Counted from the stretch's first letter, positions 28,501-36,943 are shown. The stretch is DNA of 64,000 bases from Candidula unifasciata (GCA_905116865.2 CAJHNH020006112.1:321501-385500); one strand, 5' to 3'. Translations and numbers: made by a program. Notes: a model not told the origin generated them from the letters alone.

Positions 28501-31500
28501 AAGTCAGGTGATTAATGACTTGTGACTCAACTTGGGGTTTTGTCCTGCGACTCGCGACTCGATTTGCAGCTTTGACGACTGGGTACTCGTTCTTTATAGC
28601 AAGCCACTGTGAGGCTTAGTGATCAAGTCACAGTTTAAAATGTTTTCATTTAAAACAGGACAGAATAAATGCTGTTTTAATTTATCAAGCTTTCACATTT
28701 GACTTCTTCCACTTTTATATACAGTTAGTGATTTTTCGCCCTGCTATTTCTGATTTTGATTTTAGCCAGTTTTTACTGACCCACAAGCACTGTCCCATGC
28801 AAGACTTGCAAATGACTTGAAACATAAAGTGACCTGACTCGGAACTCAACTTGGAAGCATTCTTGGTGACTTGAGACTTGACTTGGGATTTGTGAGGCAG
28901 GGAACGGCAAACAAATAAGCCAGTAAAATGGATGTACACGCAAAACTCAGGTCCAGGTAAAAGCCAAAAGTCCAAATGGATGAACTACCGGGATCTTCAG
29001 CTGGAATTCACAGCCGGTGAACGAAGAACAAGAGGAGGAGGTGGCAATGACCTGGGGCTCGACTTAGTCAAACCTTTTCTGTTTAGATATTTCACTGACA
29101 ATTGATTTCAACATTATGGAGAGAAAATAAATATTTTTTTTAACCAACAAAGCTCATGTCTCACCTTCTATGCAGCTATTTTATTCTTTTAATATGCTGG
29201 TGAAGCTCACAGGCTCTCCATTTATCCTACCTTGTAATGAACAACACTGGGTAAGTTTACAAAGAAACTGTGCCTCACTTACACATAAGAGAAAGGCTGA
29301 CAAGGAGTGAAGACAGCTCTATCCGCATCAGAACAGTCTGGATCACAGCAGCAGCCCACATCACAAGCATTGCCAGTCAAATCACACGGGCACTTGCTCA
29401 CATCTTCACATGAAACACAACCAAAAAAAATAATATGGCTAACAGAAACACAGCCTTTAGGCTTGTATTTACCACTGTTGCAGTGTCGGCAAAAAAGGGG
29501 GTGGGGTAAGGGGGGGGGGAGGGGTCTTTAAACATGAGGATTTAGGGTTAAGTTGTGTTGAGTCAAGAAGTGACATCATAGCACTCATGGCATTCCCATG
29601 TGTACTCAGTCCTCATTTTCAGCAGCCAGCGCAGAGTACCAATACTGATGGTACCGGTCACAATCTGATTATATGTCTGTGAGGATTTCGGGCTGCATGA
29701 CTAGTGCTGTCACCACCCACTGTACAGGTTAGGATTTTCTTCCCCCCCCCCCCCCCCCCCACCACCACCAAGAAAAAATCCCCAATCTTTCAGAGGATTC
29801 AAACCTGAGTCTTCCTACACTGCTAATGACACAATTAAAGTGAAGTTAGCTGTGTATTCTTTACAGGACGTCACTGAACCAACATTAGCATTTTTTGTTT
29901 TGGCTTTTTCTGATTTTATTAGGCAATTTCAAATTCAGTAGTTTGCCACTGTTTTGTCTAATGGTTGTCGCTCAATACCACTGTCGAAATCAATGCAAAG
30001 CGGTGTGCTGCCAAGTCACCTGCAGCTGGAATCTAACCAGATATCATGAAATTACAGTGTCTGCAACACTTGAGCCACAGATGCCAACAAAATTATAGTT
30101 CATCAATCAGCAGGTCTTTGTAGTCTTTGTAGAATGTTACTTTAGTCAGGGCACACTTAGAAATCTCTCTGTCTGCAGCCAGTTCTCCAGTCCTATGTGT
30201 TTCCGTAGTCAATTCTCCAGTTCTGTGTGTTTCCATAGCCAATTTTTCAGTCCTATGTGTTTCTGTAGCCTATTCTTCAGTCCTATGTGTTTCTGTAGCC
30301 AATTCTACAGTCCTATATGTTTCCGTAGCCAATTCTACAGTCCTATATGTTTCTGTAGCCAATTCTACAGTCCTATGTGTTTCCGTAGCCAATTCTCCAG
30401 TTCTATATGTTTCGGTAGCCTATTCTCATCCTATGTGCTTCCGTAGCCTATTCTCCAGTCCTATGTGTTTCCATAGCCAATTCTCCAGTCATATGTGTTT
30501 CCTTAGCTAATGCATCTTCAATAAAATAAAGTGTATATTATATTTTATAAAATTAAGAACATCTTGTGCAATAAATCTATGTCATTAAAGATTAGGAAAA
30601 GAATTCTCACCAGCTATATAGAGCCGTTTTAACATACGGCTATGAATCCTTGACAACTAATAAACAAGGCGAACAATATCCTGAGGCCTCAGAGATGTGG
30701 TTTTACAGAAGAATCCTTAGAATTCCTTGGACAGCTAAGACGAGTAACCCAAAATTTGGGAAGAGGCAGTTGCTCAAAGACAACATCACAAAAATTGAAA
30801 AGAAATAGTCATCTTTTTTTGGGTCACGTTATGAGAAAAGGGAAAATGGAATCTGTTGTAACCATTGGAAAGATTTGTGAAAAGAGAGACAGAGGAAGAC
30901 AGCGCGAGAAGATTGTTGACAGCATTTTGTCATGGCATCGAGGGGTGTCAACACACAGATACACGCAGTTGAGGATCGCAGATTGTGGACTGCCATGATC
31001 GCCCTGGCCAGTTGGCAAGGCACTTGATGATGATGATGATGATGAACACACACCCATATATATAGTAGTCTGACTATGGAGGTGATGGCGATAACACAAG
31101 CAATGATGTGGCTAGAGACACAGCATTTTCCCCACACATGCTTTCTAAACAATTCCACGAACATGCTCAAGAAGATAGAGACAGGATGGATTCAAAGAAA
31201 ATGGCTGGAGAAAAACTCATCTAAGAAGAAGGGTGTGCTGCCTGGGGCTGTCAGACATAAACATTTCATTAAAGTCACACAAAAACCTGGTTAATCAACA
31301 TAGAATGGGCGTGATCAGACATTTTATGCTTGTGACACTATATAGTATTACAAGATCAGAGCACCTAAAGATCTGTGACCTGCCTCAAATGCTGTGGTAA
31401 CAGTCTTCACGAAGAACAAGGATTTAACCAGGGCTTTTTATTTGCTGTACACAATGATATGCAGTACCAGGAACAATTTTAGTAATAATTTTTTTCAGCA

Positions 31501-34500
31501 ACACACACTGTAATAGATACTTTGTGGTTGTTGCGTGCAGATCACGCACTAAAACACACCAATACTGACCAGGCAAATAAGACGTCATAAGGGTTACATA
31601 TGGTTGTTAGGTGATGGAATCTAGGAGATTAGCAGTCAAGAAGTCAACAGAGTTGGACGTTTATGTCCTAGTGTGGCTCATCCTAAGGGAAGATTTACCC
31701 TGGGATCCCACAAAGAAATCAGCTTTTAAGCTGTGGACGTAACTGCCCTAACTGCATGATGCAGGATTATTAAATTCAGATGCTATTGCTCAGCGCACCG
31801 CTGGATAATTTCTGAAGTAACGACGTAGTTGTGTTTATAGTATGTGGATGCATACTGACTTGTTGGAGAAACCGTTAATGTTTCAAAGTTGAGCTGCTGA
31901 CCTATAGTGACTGATGGCTAATGTTCTACGTGACTCCGGAGCTGAAAATTCATCTATGCGAGTGTGAGCGCTAGTGAGTTACGTTTATTGTTTGGTTGAG
32001 TTATTTTGCCACCCATCATGTATTTCACATATTTTCATTTAACTCTGTTAATTCGTGAATACACCAGTGTCGTACTGTTAACCCATAGCCTTCTCGATTA
32101 GATCAACACTGAGGTTCCTTGAAGTTGTTCATTGCATTATTGTTGTGTTGAGCACTTACCTATGGGCATCTGGTTTCAGGTTGGGCTGAAAAGAGTTTTT
32201 CCCTTCCCCCCCCCCCCCCCCCCCCCCCCCCCCACCCCCCAACTCCCAGCTTGGTTGTTGTATTGTTATATAGATATTCAAGTTGCTTTGACATGTTGCT
32301 TTTTGATAATGAGGTTAAACGCTTCATCATTTCGGTTGCACACACACACACACACTCGATCTACGTCCCAATGAGTGCCGACTATCCAGTCTTAGTCTTC
32401 ATCTAGCCATCACATCATCGTCGGCATGCCACAGTGGTGAGCACTGTCAGCATTTTTATACACACTGCAGTAAGCACTGCCACCTTTTTTTTCTTTAAAA
32501 GAAAAATGCACTGAATATACCTTTTGTCTCTGCCCTGTACGGTGCTGCTGTATCTGTCACCAGTGACCAGGATCTGACAGATACTCTACACTCAGAATAA
32601 AGGCCAGATGGACATATAATCAAACTGGGGCTACTGGTACAATTAGAACTGGACCTCTTCCCTAGCTGCTGAAGATGGGATGTGTAGTATACAGCAATGT
32701 CTGGAGTGCTGTGATGACGGTGTTTGGTTTGCCCAACTCAGTCTGTGTCATCACTGTGATAACCAATAGTTAAAGATTCAAATAAAAGACACGCAAACAA
32801 GGCTTTTTTTTCAGCGGCTGGGAAGAACCAGAACTAGTATTTATCACAAAATGCCTTAAAAAGGTGCCAGTACTCACAACAAAGTGTCTATTACAAAGTT
32901 AGGGCTATCTTTCGAATAACGGTCCCATACGAACTACGCAGGCAGTTAACCCAAACAGAGCCTCACAACACAGACAGTTAACCCAAACAGAGCCTCACAT
33001 ATATGTAAAAGTCGCATTTCTTTTGCGGCGATTCAACCGTGTCAAAAGTAGTATTAACTGCGCACAACATTTTCACGGAACGCAACGGATTTTTTTAAGG
33101 CGATTAGATGGCGGCAAAACAAGGATTAACTGCATACGAAAAAAATTACCGACACGCGACAATACTACCGATAGCGCTATCCTACGGCAGGGCCTGAGTT
33201 TTATGTAAGTTGCCAATCGCTTTTCACCGACTATAGTGCCACCTCCGAGAGTATCCCCCGCGCCGCTACGCACAGCGCGGAGGGGGCTAAACTAGATGGC
33301 TGGGACTCACGCCCAGCAGCTACCGCAGCTCCTGCAGCTTCCTCCAAAGTATTTGCTCATGAGTCCCAGCCATCTAGTTTAGCCCCCTCCGCGTAGCGGT
33401 GCGAGGGATACTCTCAGATGTAGCAGGACAACACTCAATACATACTTTTTCCATCGGAACTGCCACCGTGGTCGCAGTCGCGACGGTCAAGGGGTGGTCA
33501 GAATAGTGTAGCGCCATAGCGGCTGGTGGTTTGAAGTTGTCCTGAGGCGACTGCTGGTTTGACGTTGGCTCGAGGCGACTGCTGGTTTGAAGTTGGCCCG
33601 AGGCCATATGCCCGTACATTACAACCCGCAGTATTGATTATGTCCCGCCCGGAACAAGACTTGCAGACAAGTCGTGTCCTGTTGACATTGCGGACAGCCA
33701 GAAACAACAGATATTCGGGCGCTATTTGCAATGTCTGTGCCACAATTTTCACGAATAGAGGATGTCAATATCAGTAAGTAGTAGAATTTCCCCGTTTTTC
33801 TGATACTTTTCGTTCCTAATATTTCCCGAGTTACAGCTTTCAAATCTTTGTAGTGTAATGAGGCTCTGTTTGGGTTAACCTTTTTGCGTAGTTCGTATGG
33901 GACCGTTGTTCGAAAGATAGCCAAAGTTAGTTATGTATCCTTTACAGGATAACAAAGAATAACCCCAATCATTTTGGGGCTGTTGTTTTTCTAATCAAAG
34001 TTTACATTTTGTAGTTTGCCACGGTCAGCTTTCGGTACCACTGTCAAAACCAACACAAGACGGTCTACTGCAAAATAGCCGGCAGCTGAGATCGAATCCA
34101 GCATTACAGTTACACTATGCGCGTTTGCAACAGCTAAGCCACAGACGCCGACAACAGCACTGCTTTTACAACAACACTGATAAAATTTGCCTAAAACGTG
34201 CTGGTACTGCGTACCGTTGAGTACCCCAGACTAAAATCCCTGCCTTCAACACTTTCAGTGAATGATTCTCACACTCACAGTCACACCTTACCAACGTTAG
34301 CAGGGATAGTAGTTCCGGGGACCGACGGTTTTATTGTTGTAGTTGTAGGTAAGGAGGTTGTTGGTACAGTGGTGGTCATCGTAGACGTTGTGGTGTTATC
34401 AATATCTGTAGTATTGTATTCAATGGTGGTCGTGTCATTTTGAGACCATGAGCTGCAGATCAAAATGCTCCCGATACAAACTATCAGACCTAGTTTAAAC

Positions 34501-34523
34501 ATGTTTACGCATTTGGCAGCCAT
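1509..34523 (-). CDS. TCTN1: Tectonic family protein (TCTN1-like), 13 coding exons
   Basis: Tectonics are signal-peptide-bearing proteins of the ciliary transition-zone (MKS/B9) complex, needed for ciliogenesis and Hedgehog signalling. Exons, 5' to 3' on the minus strand: 34523-34292, 29403-29283, 27079-26976, 25171-25029, 22262-22157, 19846-19724, 15546-15362, 14011-13892, 9696-9587, 7315-7172, 6390-6177, 2904-2764, 1733-1509. All have AG/GT borders and the phases close to 655 residues. Residues 1-28 are a signal peptide, followed by a Thr-rich, N-glycosylation-rich linker (about 29-76). The diagnostic Cys cluster CPCDLTGNACDVGCCCDPDC is at about 81-100. Later family motifs are SGHPGYQVGQPIMAG (exon 9), REPVLFGQDMRTGC (exon 10), NPQAKI (exon 12), VTFIDV and LPYDFFYPF (exon 13). 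The C terminus carries a hydrophobic tail. The start at 34523 has a good context (ATCATGG); an in-frame ATG lies 27 nt upstream. The TCTN1 rather than TCTN3 assignment rests on remembered similarity and is less sure than the family. Exon 6 donor and exon 13 acceptor have alternatives (see findings). Confidence 0.93.
1898..1992 (+). repeat. Fragment of the (GAA)-tailed SINE-like family
   Basis: The sequence from CCTGGAACAAAGCCAAAGTC to CGTGAACACAGAC is the reverse complement of the core shared by copies at 3.9, 21.0, 25.3, 38.4, 40.2, 46.0, 52.3 and 53.1 kb. Only the 3' part is kept. Confidence 0.6.
3040..3310 (-). repeat. Decayed tRNA-headed SINE
   Basis: The stretch from TTCACTGTACTAGGTTTATC to the ACATGAGGCAAATAGCTTGA segment resembles 59690-59985, where a tRNA-like head is better preserved. 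Both promoter boxes are degraded here. Confidence 0.45.
3335..3610 (+). repeat. tRNA-derived SINE, family S1
   Basis: A tRNA-like head with a B-box-like GGTCATGGGTTTAAGTC precedes a body shared with 9838-10115, 54820-55115, 59177-59385 and, inverted, 61722-61985. Body landmarks are GTACCAGGTAAAGTC, GGGAAGTAAAGG, GACCACATCACC, TTGGTCTATAAAAT and CTAGCCCTATATGC. Confidence 0.7.
3692..3712. repeat. Poly-G homopolymer tract
   Basis: An almost pure run of about 20 Gs lies in TCTN1 intron 11-12 sequence. It is one of roughly sixteen long G/C runs in the window. Confidence 0.9.
3875..4145 (-). repeat. (GAA)-tailed SINE-like element, near full length
   Basis: The plus strand begins with a TTCTTCTTTCTTC tract, i.e. 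a GAA-rich 3' tail of a minus-strand element. It then carries the family core (CTGCAAACTCTGTCGGAAG, TGGTTGTTCACCCA, CCTGAGTTTTGCATGCACAT, GGCAGATGCACTCC, AGGACATGCTTG). Confidence 0.7.
4150..4870 (-). mobile_element. LINE RNase H-domain remnant
   Basis: Minus-strand GNEQADRLT at about 4440-4470 is the conserved end of a retroelement RNase H domain. The neighbouring sequence is a close paralogue of 38100-38740 (both share CTCTGCACGGAGCAT and TCTCAAACTAGACAT). Frames are broken. This copy lacks the SINE insertion seen in the 38-kb paralogue. Confidence 0.7.
5275..5560 (-). mobile_element. LINE RNase H-region remnant
   Basis: This shares CACAGGCGAGAGATCACCTC and the CTATCTGTCTGCTCATTTCC stretch (minus strand GNEQTDRL-like) with 6900-7110. 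Frames are decayed. Confidence 0.55.
6845..7110 (-). mobile_element. LINE RNase H-region remnant
   Basis: On the minus strand GNEQTDRLAGLAPTGG is readable at about 7030-7075, the end of a retroelement RNase H domain. It ends about 60 bases before TCTN1 exon 10. Confidence 0.6.
7630..8105 (+). mobile_element. RTE-type LINE 3' end with (GAA)n tail
   Basis: The C-terminal part of an RTE-like endonuclease/reverse transcriptase is readable: [20 protein letters not shown], then [20 protein letters not shown] and a basic GRRPQGRPRGRW segment. A stop follows at about 8075, then directly GAAGAAGAAGAAGACGAAGAAG, a simple 3' tail. A paralogue lies at 47270-47650 on the other strand. It is 5' truncated and broken by frameshifts. 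Confidence 0.8.
8552..8687. repeat. 68-bp tandem duplication, two copies
   Basis: GATCTCCAACATGCTCTGTC starts at 8552 and again at 8620. The copies differ at very few positions, suggesting a recent event. Confidence 0.85.
8930..9460 (+). mobile_element. LINE RNase H C-terminal remnant
   Basis: WIHTPGHAGVNGNEIGG, the standard C-terminal RNase H signature of non-LTR retrotransposons, can be read at about 9020-9070. It is followed by a broken frame with LLHLRTEHVWGYSMCKDVDC, a Cys/His-type tail. Frameshifted and non-functional. Confidence 0.7.
9838..10115 (+). repeat. tRNA-derived SINE, family S1
   Basis: The head contains TAGTAGGTTTAAATCCG (B-box-like). The body carries GAGTGGGTACCAGGTGAAGT, GGAAAGTAAAGGCAGCCGGC, GACCACATCATCC, GTCTATAAAAT and GAAGGTGTGGAAAAG, as in the other S1 copies. 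Confidence 0.75.
10285..13735. repeat. 30-bp minisatellite, about 114 copies, in TCTN1 intron 8
   Basis: The unit is TGTGTTAAAGTTGAGAGACA followed by GGAATAGATA. It starts from degenerate copies at about 10285 and ends in degenerate copies at about 13735. Because 30 is a multiple of three and the unit has no stop in one frame on each strand, the array is open for hundreds of codons both ways: repeats of VLKLRDRNRY on plus and LSLNFNTYLF on minus. Neither is a gene: the array lies between TCTN1 exons 9 and 8, has no start context and no non-repeat coding sequence. Confidence 0.97.
14990..15320 (+). mobile_element. RTE-type LINE 3' remnant with GAAGAA tail
   Basis: GRPRKKLINGVAEICKKDEQ, followed by a stretch that recurs at 20740-20940 and an AAAGAAGAACAAGAAGAAGA tail, marks the C terminus and tail of an RTE-like element. 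Only fragments of frame survive. It lies just upstream (plus sense) of TCTN1 exon 7. Confidence 0.55.
15785..15935 (-). repeat. tRNA-headed SINE fragment
   Basis: GGGGTTCGAACCCC at about 15786-15799 is a self-complementary B-box-like motif. The following TTTAGCCCCCGAGTAAACTT recurs at 62140-62165 next to another SINE fragment. Confidence 0.5.
15965..17230. repeat. Decayed AAGGACA-type minisatellite and AT-rich intron sequence
   Basis: At 15965-16075 and again at 16980-17230, variants of TTAAGGACACAAGTGTTAAA and TTAAAGACGTGTCTTAAAAT recur at irregular 20-35 base spacing. Between them (16080-16980) I see only AT-rich sequence with no gene signal. Confidence 0.55.
17430..17615 (+). mobile_element. 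RTE-type LINE C-terminal remnant
   Basis: GRPRTSWKD-like and DVSMAE-like residues in broken frames match the better copy at 36180-36320 (DVSMVEAVNRARSRTLY). This is a short decayed end fragment. Confidence 0.5.
18190..18900 (+). mobile_element. RTE-type reverse transcriptase remnant
   Basis: The frame reads GFTYMGNIFSEDRRTNREIQ, then RCNKANQVLGQMAPILK and a stop. Further on comes [20 protein letters not shown]. These are the thumb and C-terminal parts of RTE-clade reverse transcriptases. Several stops and shifts break it. The last part is shared with 42595-42860. Confidence 0.75.
18960..19310. repeat. About 60-bp imperfect tandem repeat
   Basis: About six diverged units carry TGATGTATTTGAAATGACA, CATCTCTAGCATACA and ATCAAGAAAA. 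Isolated related units occur at 18010-18120, so the LINE at 18190-18900 may have inserted into the array. Confidence 0.7.
20010..20460. repeat. Dispersed repeat shared with 63525-63845
   Basis: ACGTGTGAGCTGGTGAAATAC, CTAATTGTTTGTTCACCA, GAACGGAGCAAGTACGGGGA and GAAACC occur in the same order at 63545-63830. A weaker relative is at about 5990-6120. No protein or tRNA-like head was recognised, so the class is unknown. Confidence 0.7.
20740..20945 (+). mobile_element. RTE-type LINE 3' remnant with GAAGAA tail
   Basis: This is the same end sequence as 15120-15310 (KRQINGIAET, then TSLGYNLASVR), with an AAAGAAGAAAGAAGAAGAGG tail. A C-rich homopolymer interrupts it at about 20814-20835. Confidence 0.55.
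21000..22140 (-). mobile_element. (GAA)-tailed SINE split by an RTE-type LINE insertion
   Basis: SINE core is at 21000-21199 and continues at 22043-22140. Between them, 21200-22042 is a minus-strand reverse transcriptase remnant with a broken but recognisable T-HF-CLGSNFDSQGD segment. The octamer CCCTAATT occurs exactly at both junctions (21192-21199, 22043-22050), and the SINE has it once elsewhere. The LINE is therefore younger than this SINE copy. Confidence 0.75.
22866..22992. repeat. About 42-bp tandem repeat, three copies
   Basis: TTAAATTCTCAGGCAGCATT occurs three times at about 42-base spacing, with ACTGTGTTAA between copies. Confidence 0.85.
23040..23375. repeat. Decayed GACAGTGTATCATT repeat
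   Basis: Around a dozen imperfect copies of TTTAGACAGTGTATCATT-like sequence lie at irregular 15-35 base spacing. This looks like an old minisatellite. Confidence 0.6.
23785..24300. repeat. 22-bp minisatellite, about 23 copies
   Basis: The unit is AGTTATAATATATCCTATCA plus AC, with ATATGTCC variants grouped in the middle of the array. It lies in TCTN1 intron 4. Diverged ATAGTTATAATATG units continue at 24770-25010. Confidence 0.95.
25235..25505 (-). repeat. (GAA)-tailed SINE-like element
   Basis: A CTTCTTCTTCTTCTTC run starts the plus-strand reading. Then come CAGTAAACTCCAGCGGAAAG, TTGTTCATCCACTTATGG, CCTGAGTTTTGCATGCA and GACTTCTAAGAAATA, the family landmarks. The element begins about 65 bases upstream (in gene sense) of TCTN1 exon 4. 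Confidence 0.7.
25510..26860 (-). mobile_element. RTE-type LINE remnants, mixed orientation
   Basis: The minus strand at 26632-26859 reads LGLKIHERKTKMRRINQANS and later SYTCFGSNIDTDGG, an RTE reverse-transcriptase motif. 25560-25960 is a decayed C-terminal part of a similar element. A plus-strand fragment at 26260-26340 reads NRHAWRVMTSALCAALDTRG, an RTE C-terminal signature. At least two elements are superposed. Confidence 0.65.
27398..27767. repeat. 58-60-bp minisatellite, about 6.4 copies
   Basis: GGAAGACTGAGTTTTAACTC, followed by TTTAAAGTAATGAATGG and TTTGTTGGTTGAGCATCTTT, repeats with 58-base units (60 where GACTTTGAG replaces GACTGAG). It lies in TCTN1 intron 2. Confidence 0.95.
28440..29065. 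repeat. GACTTGAGTC-rich dispersed repeat with nested SINE
   Basis: 28450-28880 and 29041-29065 are dense in GACTTG/GACTCG words. 28885-29040 is a plus-oriented (GAA)-tailed SINE-like copy (ACGCAAAACTCAGGTCCAGG to GGTGAACGAAGAACAAGAGG), apparently inserted in it. Confidence 0.6.
29895..30095 (-). repeat. tRNA-headed SINE, family S3
   Basis: This shares ATTAGGCAATTTCAAATTCA, AGTTTGCCACTG and the reverse-oriented tRNA-like end (GTGGCTCAAGTGTTGCAGAC in minus sense) with 33950-34160, 44750-44975 and 51060-51290. The B box is degraded here. A 20-base poly-C run lies upstream at about 29741-29760. Confidence 0.65.
30175..30510. repeat. 30-bp minisatellite, about 11 copies
   Basis: The unit is CCAATTCTCCAGTCCTATGT plus GTTTCCGTAG. 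It is unrelated in sequence to the 10-kb array despite the same period. It gives a spurious open frame of FRSQFYSPMC repeats. It lies in TCTN1 intron 1. Confidence 0.93.
30600..31300 (+). mobile_element. RTE-type LINE 3' end with (GAT)n tail, next to an RNase H remnant
   Basis: LGHVMRKGKMESVVTIGKIC, RQREKIVDSILSWHRGVSTH and a stop are followed by GATGATGATGATGATGATGA, the classic RTE-clade tail. From 31076 a different frame reads MEVMAITQAMMWLETQHFP, then FLNNSTNMLKKIETGWIQRK, an RNase H domain piece of another LINE family. The paralogue is at 38110-38330. Confidence 0.75.
31300..32200. other. TCTN1 intron 1 sequence with no recognised feature
   Basis: I see no conserved frame, tandem array or family seen elsewhere in the window in this stretch. 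Confidence 0.4.
32204..32356. repeat. Poly-C tract and (CA)n microsatellite
   Basis: About 30 nearly pure Cs lie at 32204-32235. A short CACACACACACACACAC run follows at about 32339-32355. Confidence 0.9.
32903..33922. mobile_element. 1,020-bp non-autonomous DNA element with about 70-bp TIRs and 8-bp TSD
   Basis: The left end GGCTATCTTTCGAATAACGG is repeated inverted at the right end (minus sense GGCTATCTTTCGAACAACGG). The match continues through TCCCATACGAACTACGC and GTTAACCCAAACAGAGCCTC. AAAGTTAG is present exactly on both sides (32895-32902 and 33923-33930). Inside are a second strong inverted repeat (33246-33416) and three 27-base repeats (GACTGCTGGTTTGAAGTTGG type, 33530-33605). No transposase frame is visible. 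The 8-bp duplication suits hAT, P or Merlin-like families; the termini do not settle which. Confidence 0.85.
33246..33416. repeat. Long internal inverted repeat (hairpin)
   Basis: GAGGGGGCTAAACTAGATGG at about 33281-33300 and its reverse complement at about 33369-33390 lie in arms of about 57-65 bases. The left arm has an extra 9-base CACAGCGCG. The loop is about 48 bases. It lies inside the TIR element at 32903-33922. Confidence 0.9.
33950..34160 (-). repeat. tRNA-headed SINE, family S3, best preserved
   Basis: In minus sense it begins GGCGTCTGTGGCTTAGCTGT (A-box-like GTGGCTTAGCTG). GGATTCGATCTC (B box) follows about 45 bases later. The tail of the family is TTAGAAAAACAACAGCC-like. It starts about 130 bases from TCTN1 exon 1. 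Confidence 0.75.
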
Positions 34524-34635
34524 GATGTAAACTATACCGGTGCTATGCACAAATCACCGTATATTTCCGAAATAGCAAAATCATGTTCGGGTGTGGAAAC
34601 AGGTACAAACGTGTAAATATGATTGTAGTAGTGGC

Positions 34636-34800
<165 letters not shown>

Positions 34801-34869
34801 AGAATTTTTTTTTTTTTTGGGTGGGGGGTTATTTTAAAGCCAGACCCAGCTGTTGTCGGGGTCCTAAAT

Positions 34870-35560
34870 ATGAGTTATGAGTTAGATTATCCCCACAGCA
34901 CTCCGGACACATCCATAGGCGCTCAGATTCCCCTCTCAACATATTCATCAGCGTCGTGCGGTTAATAGCACCAGTCCTATGTTAGTTAACAAGACTTCGT
35001 GTGCGTTCGGTGTGCTTCTCATGCTTGGCTGTGCCGATTTTTACTCCCAATTCGCGAATTCTTAGCAGTGTTCCTTCCAAAATCCTCAGAACTTCATATC
35101 TCTCTAAAGGCAATGAAAATGTCTGCGTGATCCATGGGCTGGCCATTTTCAATTAAAGCAGCACCTGCCAGTCTATCAGCTCTCTCATTACCTCAACAAC
35201 GCCTGTCTACCCTAGGACGAATATGAAAGTAACAGCACACAGGGTAATTTTGTAACGACTCACGCCACTGTCTGCTTAACAAGACTGCCTCGACCCGCCG
35301 GATCATGCTCAAAGAATCACTCAGCACACACATGCGGGAATAGTCCTGTGATCCAGCCACATGAAAGCGTATGTCACCGTCATCACCTCCATCGTCATGC
35401 TGCTGGTGGTCATGGAGAAGGCACTCCTGGCTTCCTGAACTGTTCTGCATGAAGAGCGAGCTGTAAATGCCAATGCACTCTTATGTCATCGTATAACGGA
35501 CCCGTATGTGAAGATCACCACATCTGTCTCATCTGACTTGTAACTGATAAGCGCGCATAC
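34870..35560 (-). mobile_element. LINE RNase H-domain remnant
   Basis: Minus-strand CVLSDSLSMIRRVEAVLLSR is the middle of a retroelement RNase H domain, and a decayed GNERADRL-like site lies at about 35185-35200. The 34870-34980 part is the family end also seen at 4160-4260, 24700-24770, 27815-27905 and 29570-29670. Frames are broken. Confidence 0.65.
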
Positions 35561-35729
35561 CTCGGCACTGACCGCAGCTGGATTCTGCTTCCGACAATTC
35601 CTATCGAGCGTCACGACACACAGGAGAATGTGAGATTGGGCGCTTTAGACTCTGGTTTTTTTCTCTCTTTGATGGGGTTGAACGTCAGTCAGTCAGTCTA
35701 AACAAAAAAGAATCCACACTGAAAAGACA

Positions 35730-36330
35730 GAAGTAATATGAACAGAAATAAAGAAGTAGAACATAAATTTAGCAGTAGAATGCTATTCACCAAAAATGGT
35801 AAATTAGATGAAGAAATTAACATCCGATGCAATAAAGAAAACCAAGCACTGGGACAACGCTCACCCCCCCCCCCTCCACCATTTTTAACAACACAAAACA
35901 ATCCCAATCAGCACACACAAAATCTAATAAAAAGCATATTCATTCCAACCATATATTACTAGTGCCAGATGTGGTCACTAACATCAAAGCAGAAAAAACA
36001 GTTAGTAGCCACATAAATAAAAAGGATGTTAAGGGCTGTATGAGTGACCAGAAGAGATAAAATAATGAATGAGGTCCTAAAAAAAAGGTAGGCACAGAAC
36101 AAATTGTAAATTACATACAGCAAATCAAATGAATTGCCCATTTAGAGAGAATGCCTTGTGATGCCAAACCACACAAGCCAAACACACCAAAAAAAATGAG
36201 ATAAGCAAAAAGCACGAGCTAGACCAAGAACAAGTGGAAAGATAGCATCAGAAAAACTCTACCTCAGCATGATGTGTCTATGGTCGAGGCAGTCAACAGA
36301 GCAAGAAGCAGAACCTTATATATTCCTCAG
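35730..36330 (+). mobile_element. RTE-type reverse transcriptase remnant
   Basis: KVEH-like then FSSRMLFTKNGKLDEEINIR and CNKENQALGQ match the thumb region also seen at 18360-18480. The end reads MSMVEAVNRARSRTLY at about 36274-36320. Multiple disruptions, including a C-rich run at about 35863-35878. Confidence 0.65.
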
Positions 36331-36943
36331 TGGTGTGTGATGTCGATCACATGTGTGAAAGTAAAGGCTGTTGTGATGTTTATAATCAGTTACCCCGTAC
36401 CTCACCTCGGGTGCCAGCCGGATCTGAGATGGTTTTACGGATCCTCGTGCAAGACCCCTGCCGCACGTCCCCGTCGTGCACCATTGATAAGGGCTCACCT
36501 TTGTGACCTGAACCGAGGTGGCAGGGGATCTCGGAGTTAGTAGACTCCAAAGATGTAGTATCAAGTCTGATTCACATCAGTCCACCCCCCAGTGCATCGG
36601 TGAAAGCGTCTATCAAAGCTCATTTCAAACATGGGTAAAAGTCCGCTAGCCGAACATACGACTAAATAACACTCGGTTAAAACGTCTGTCGAGCGGGAAG
36701 AATTGTTGTACTGCTGAGATTCAACCCTATAACGAAAGATTTGCCCGTAGTCTAGACGAGCAACATCTCTTGCAGGCGATAGCTCGCGGAACAGTACGTA
36801 TTACATCCCTTGGTGTTCCTCAACGTTGCAGATACTGTGTTGAGTGAGGTAAATCATGATAATCTGCCAACTTCAAAATACTGAATTGCCATAAATTTTC
36901 TTCTAATACATGTCCTATGGCGCAGAAAAAAGCCTGAATGTCC

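Noticed and set aside
30195..30446. FRSQFYSPMC repeat frame
   Set aside because: Produced by a 30-bp minisatellite in TCTN1 intron 1.
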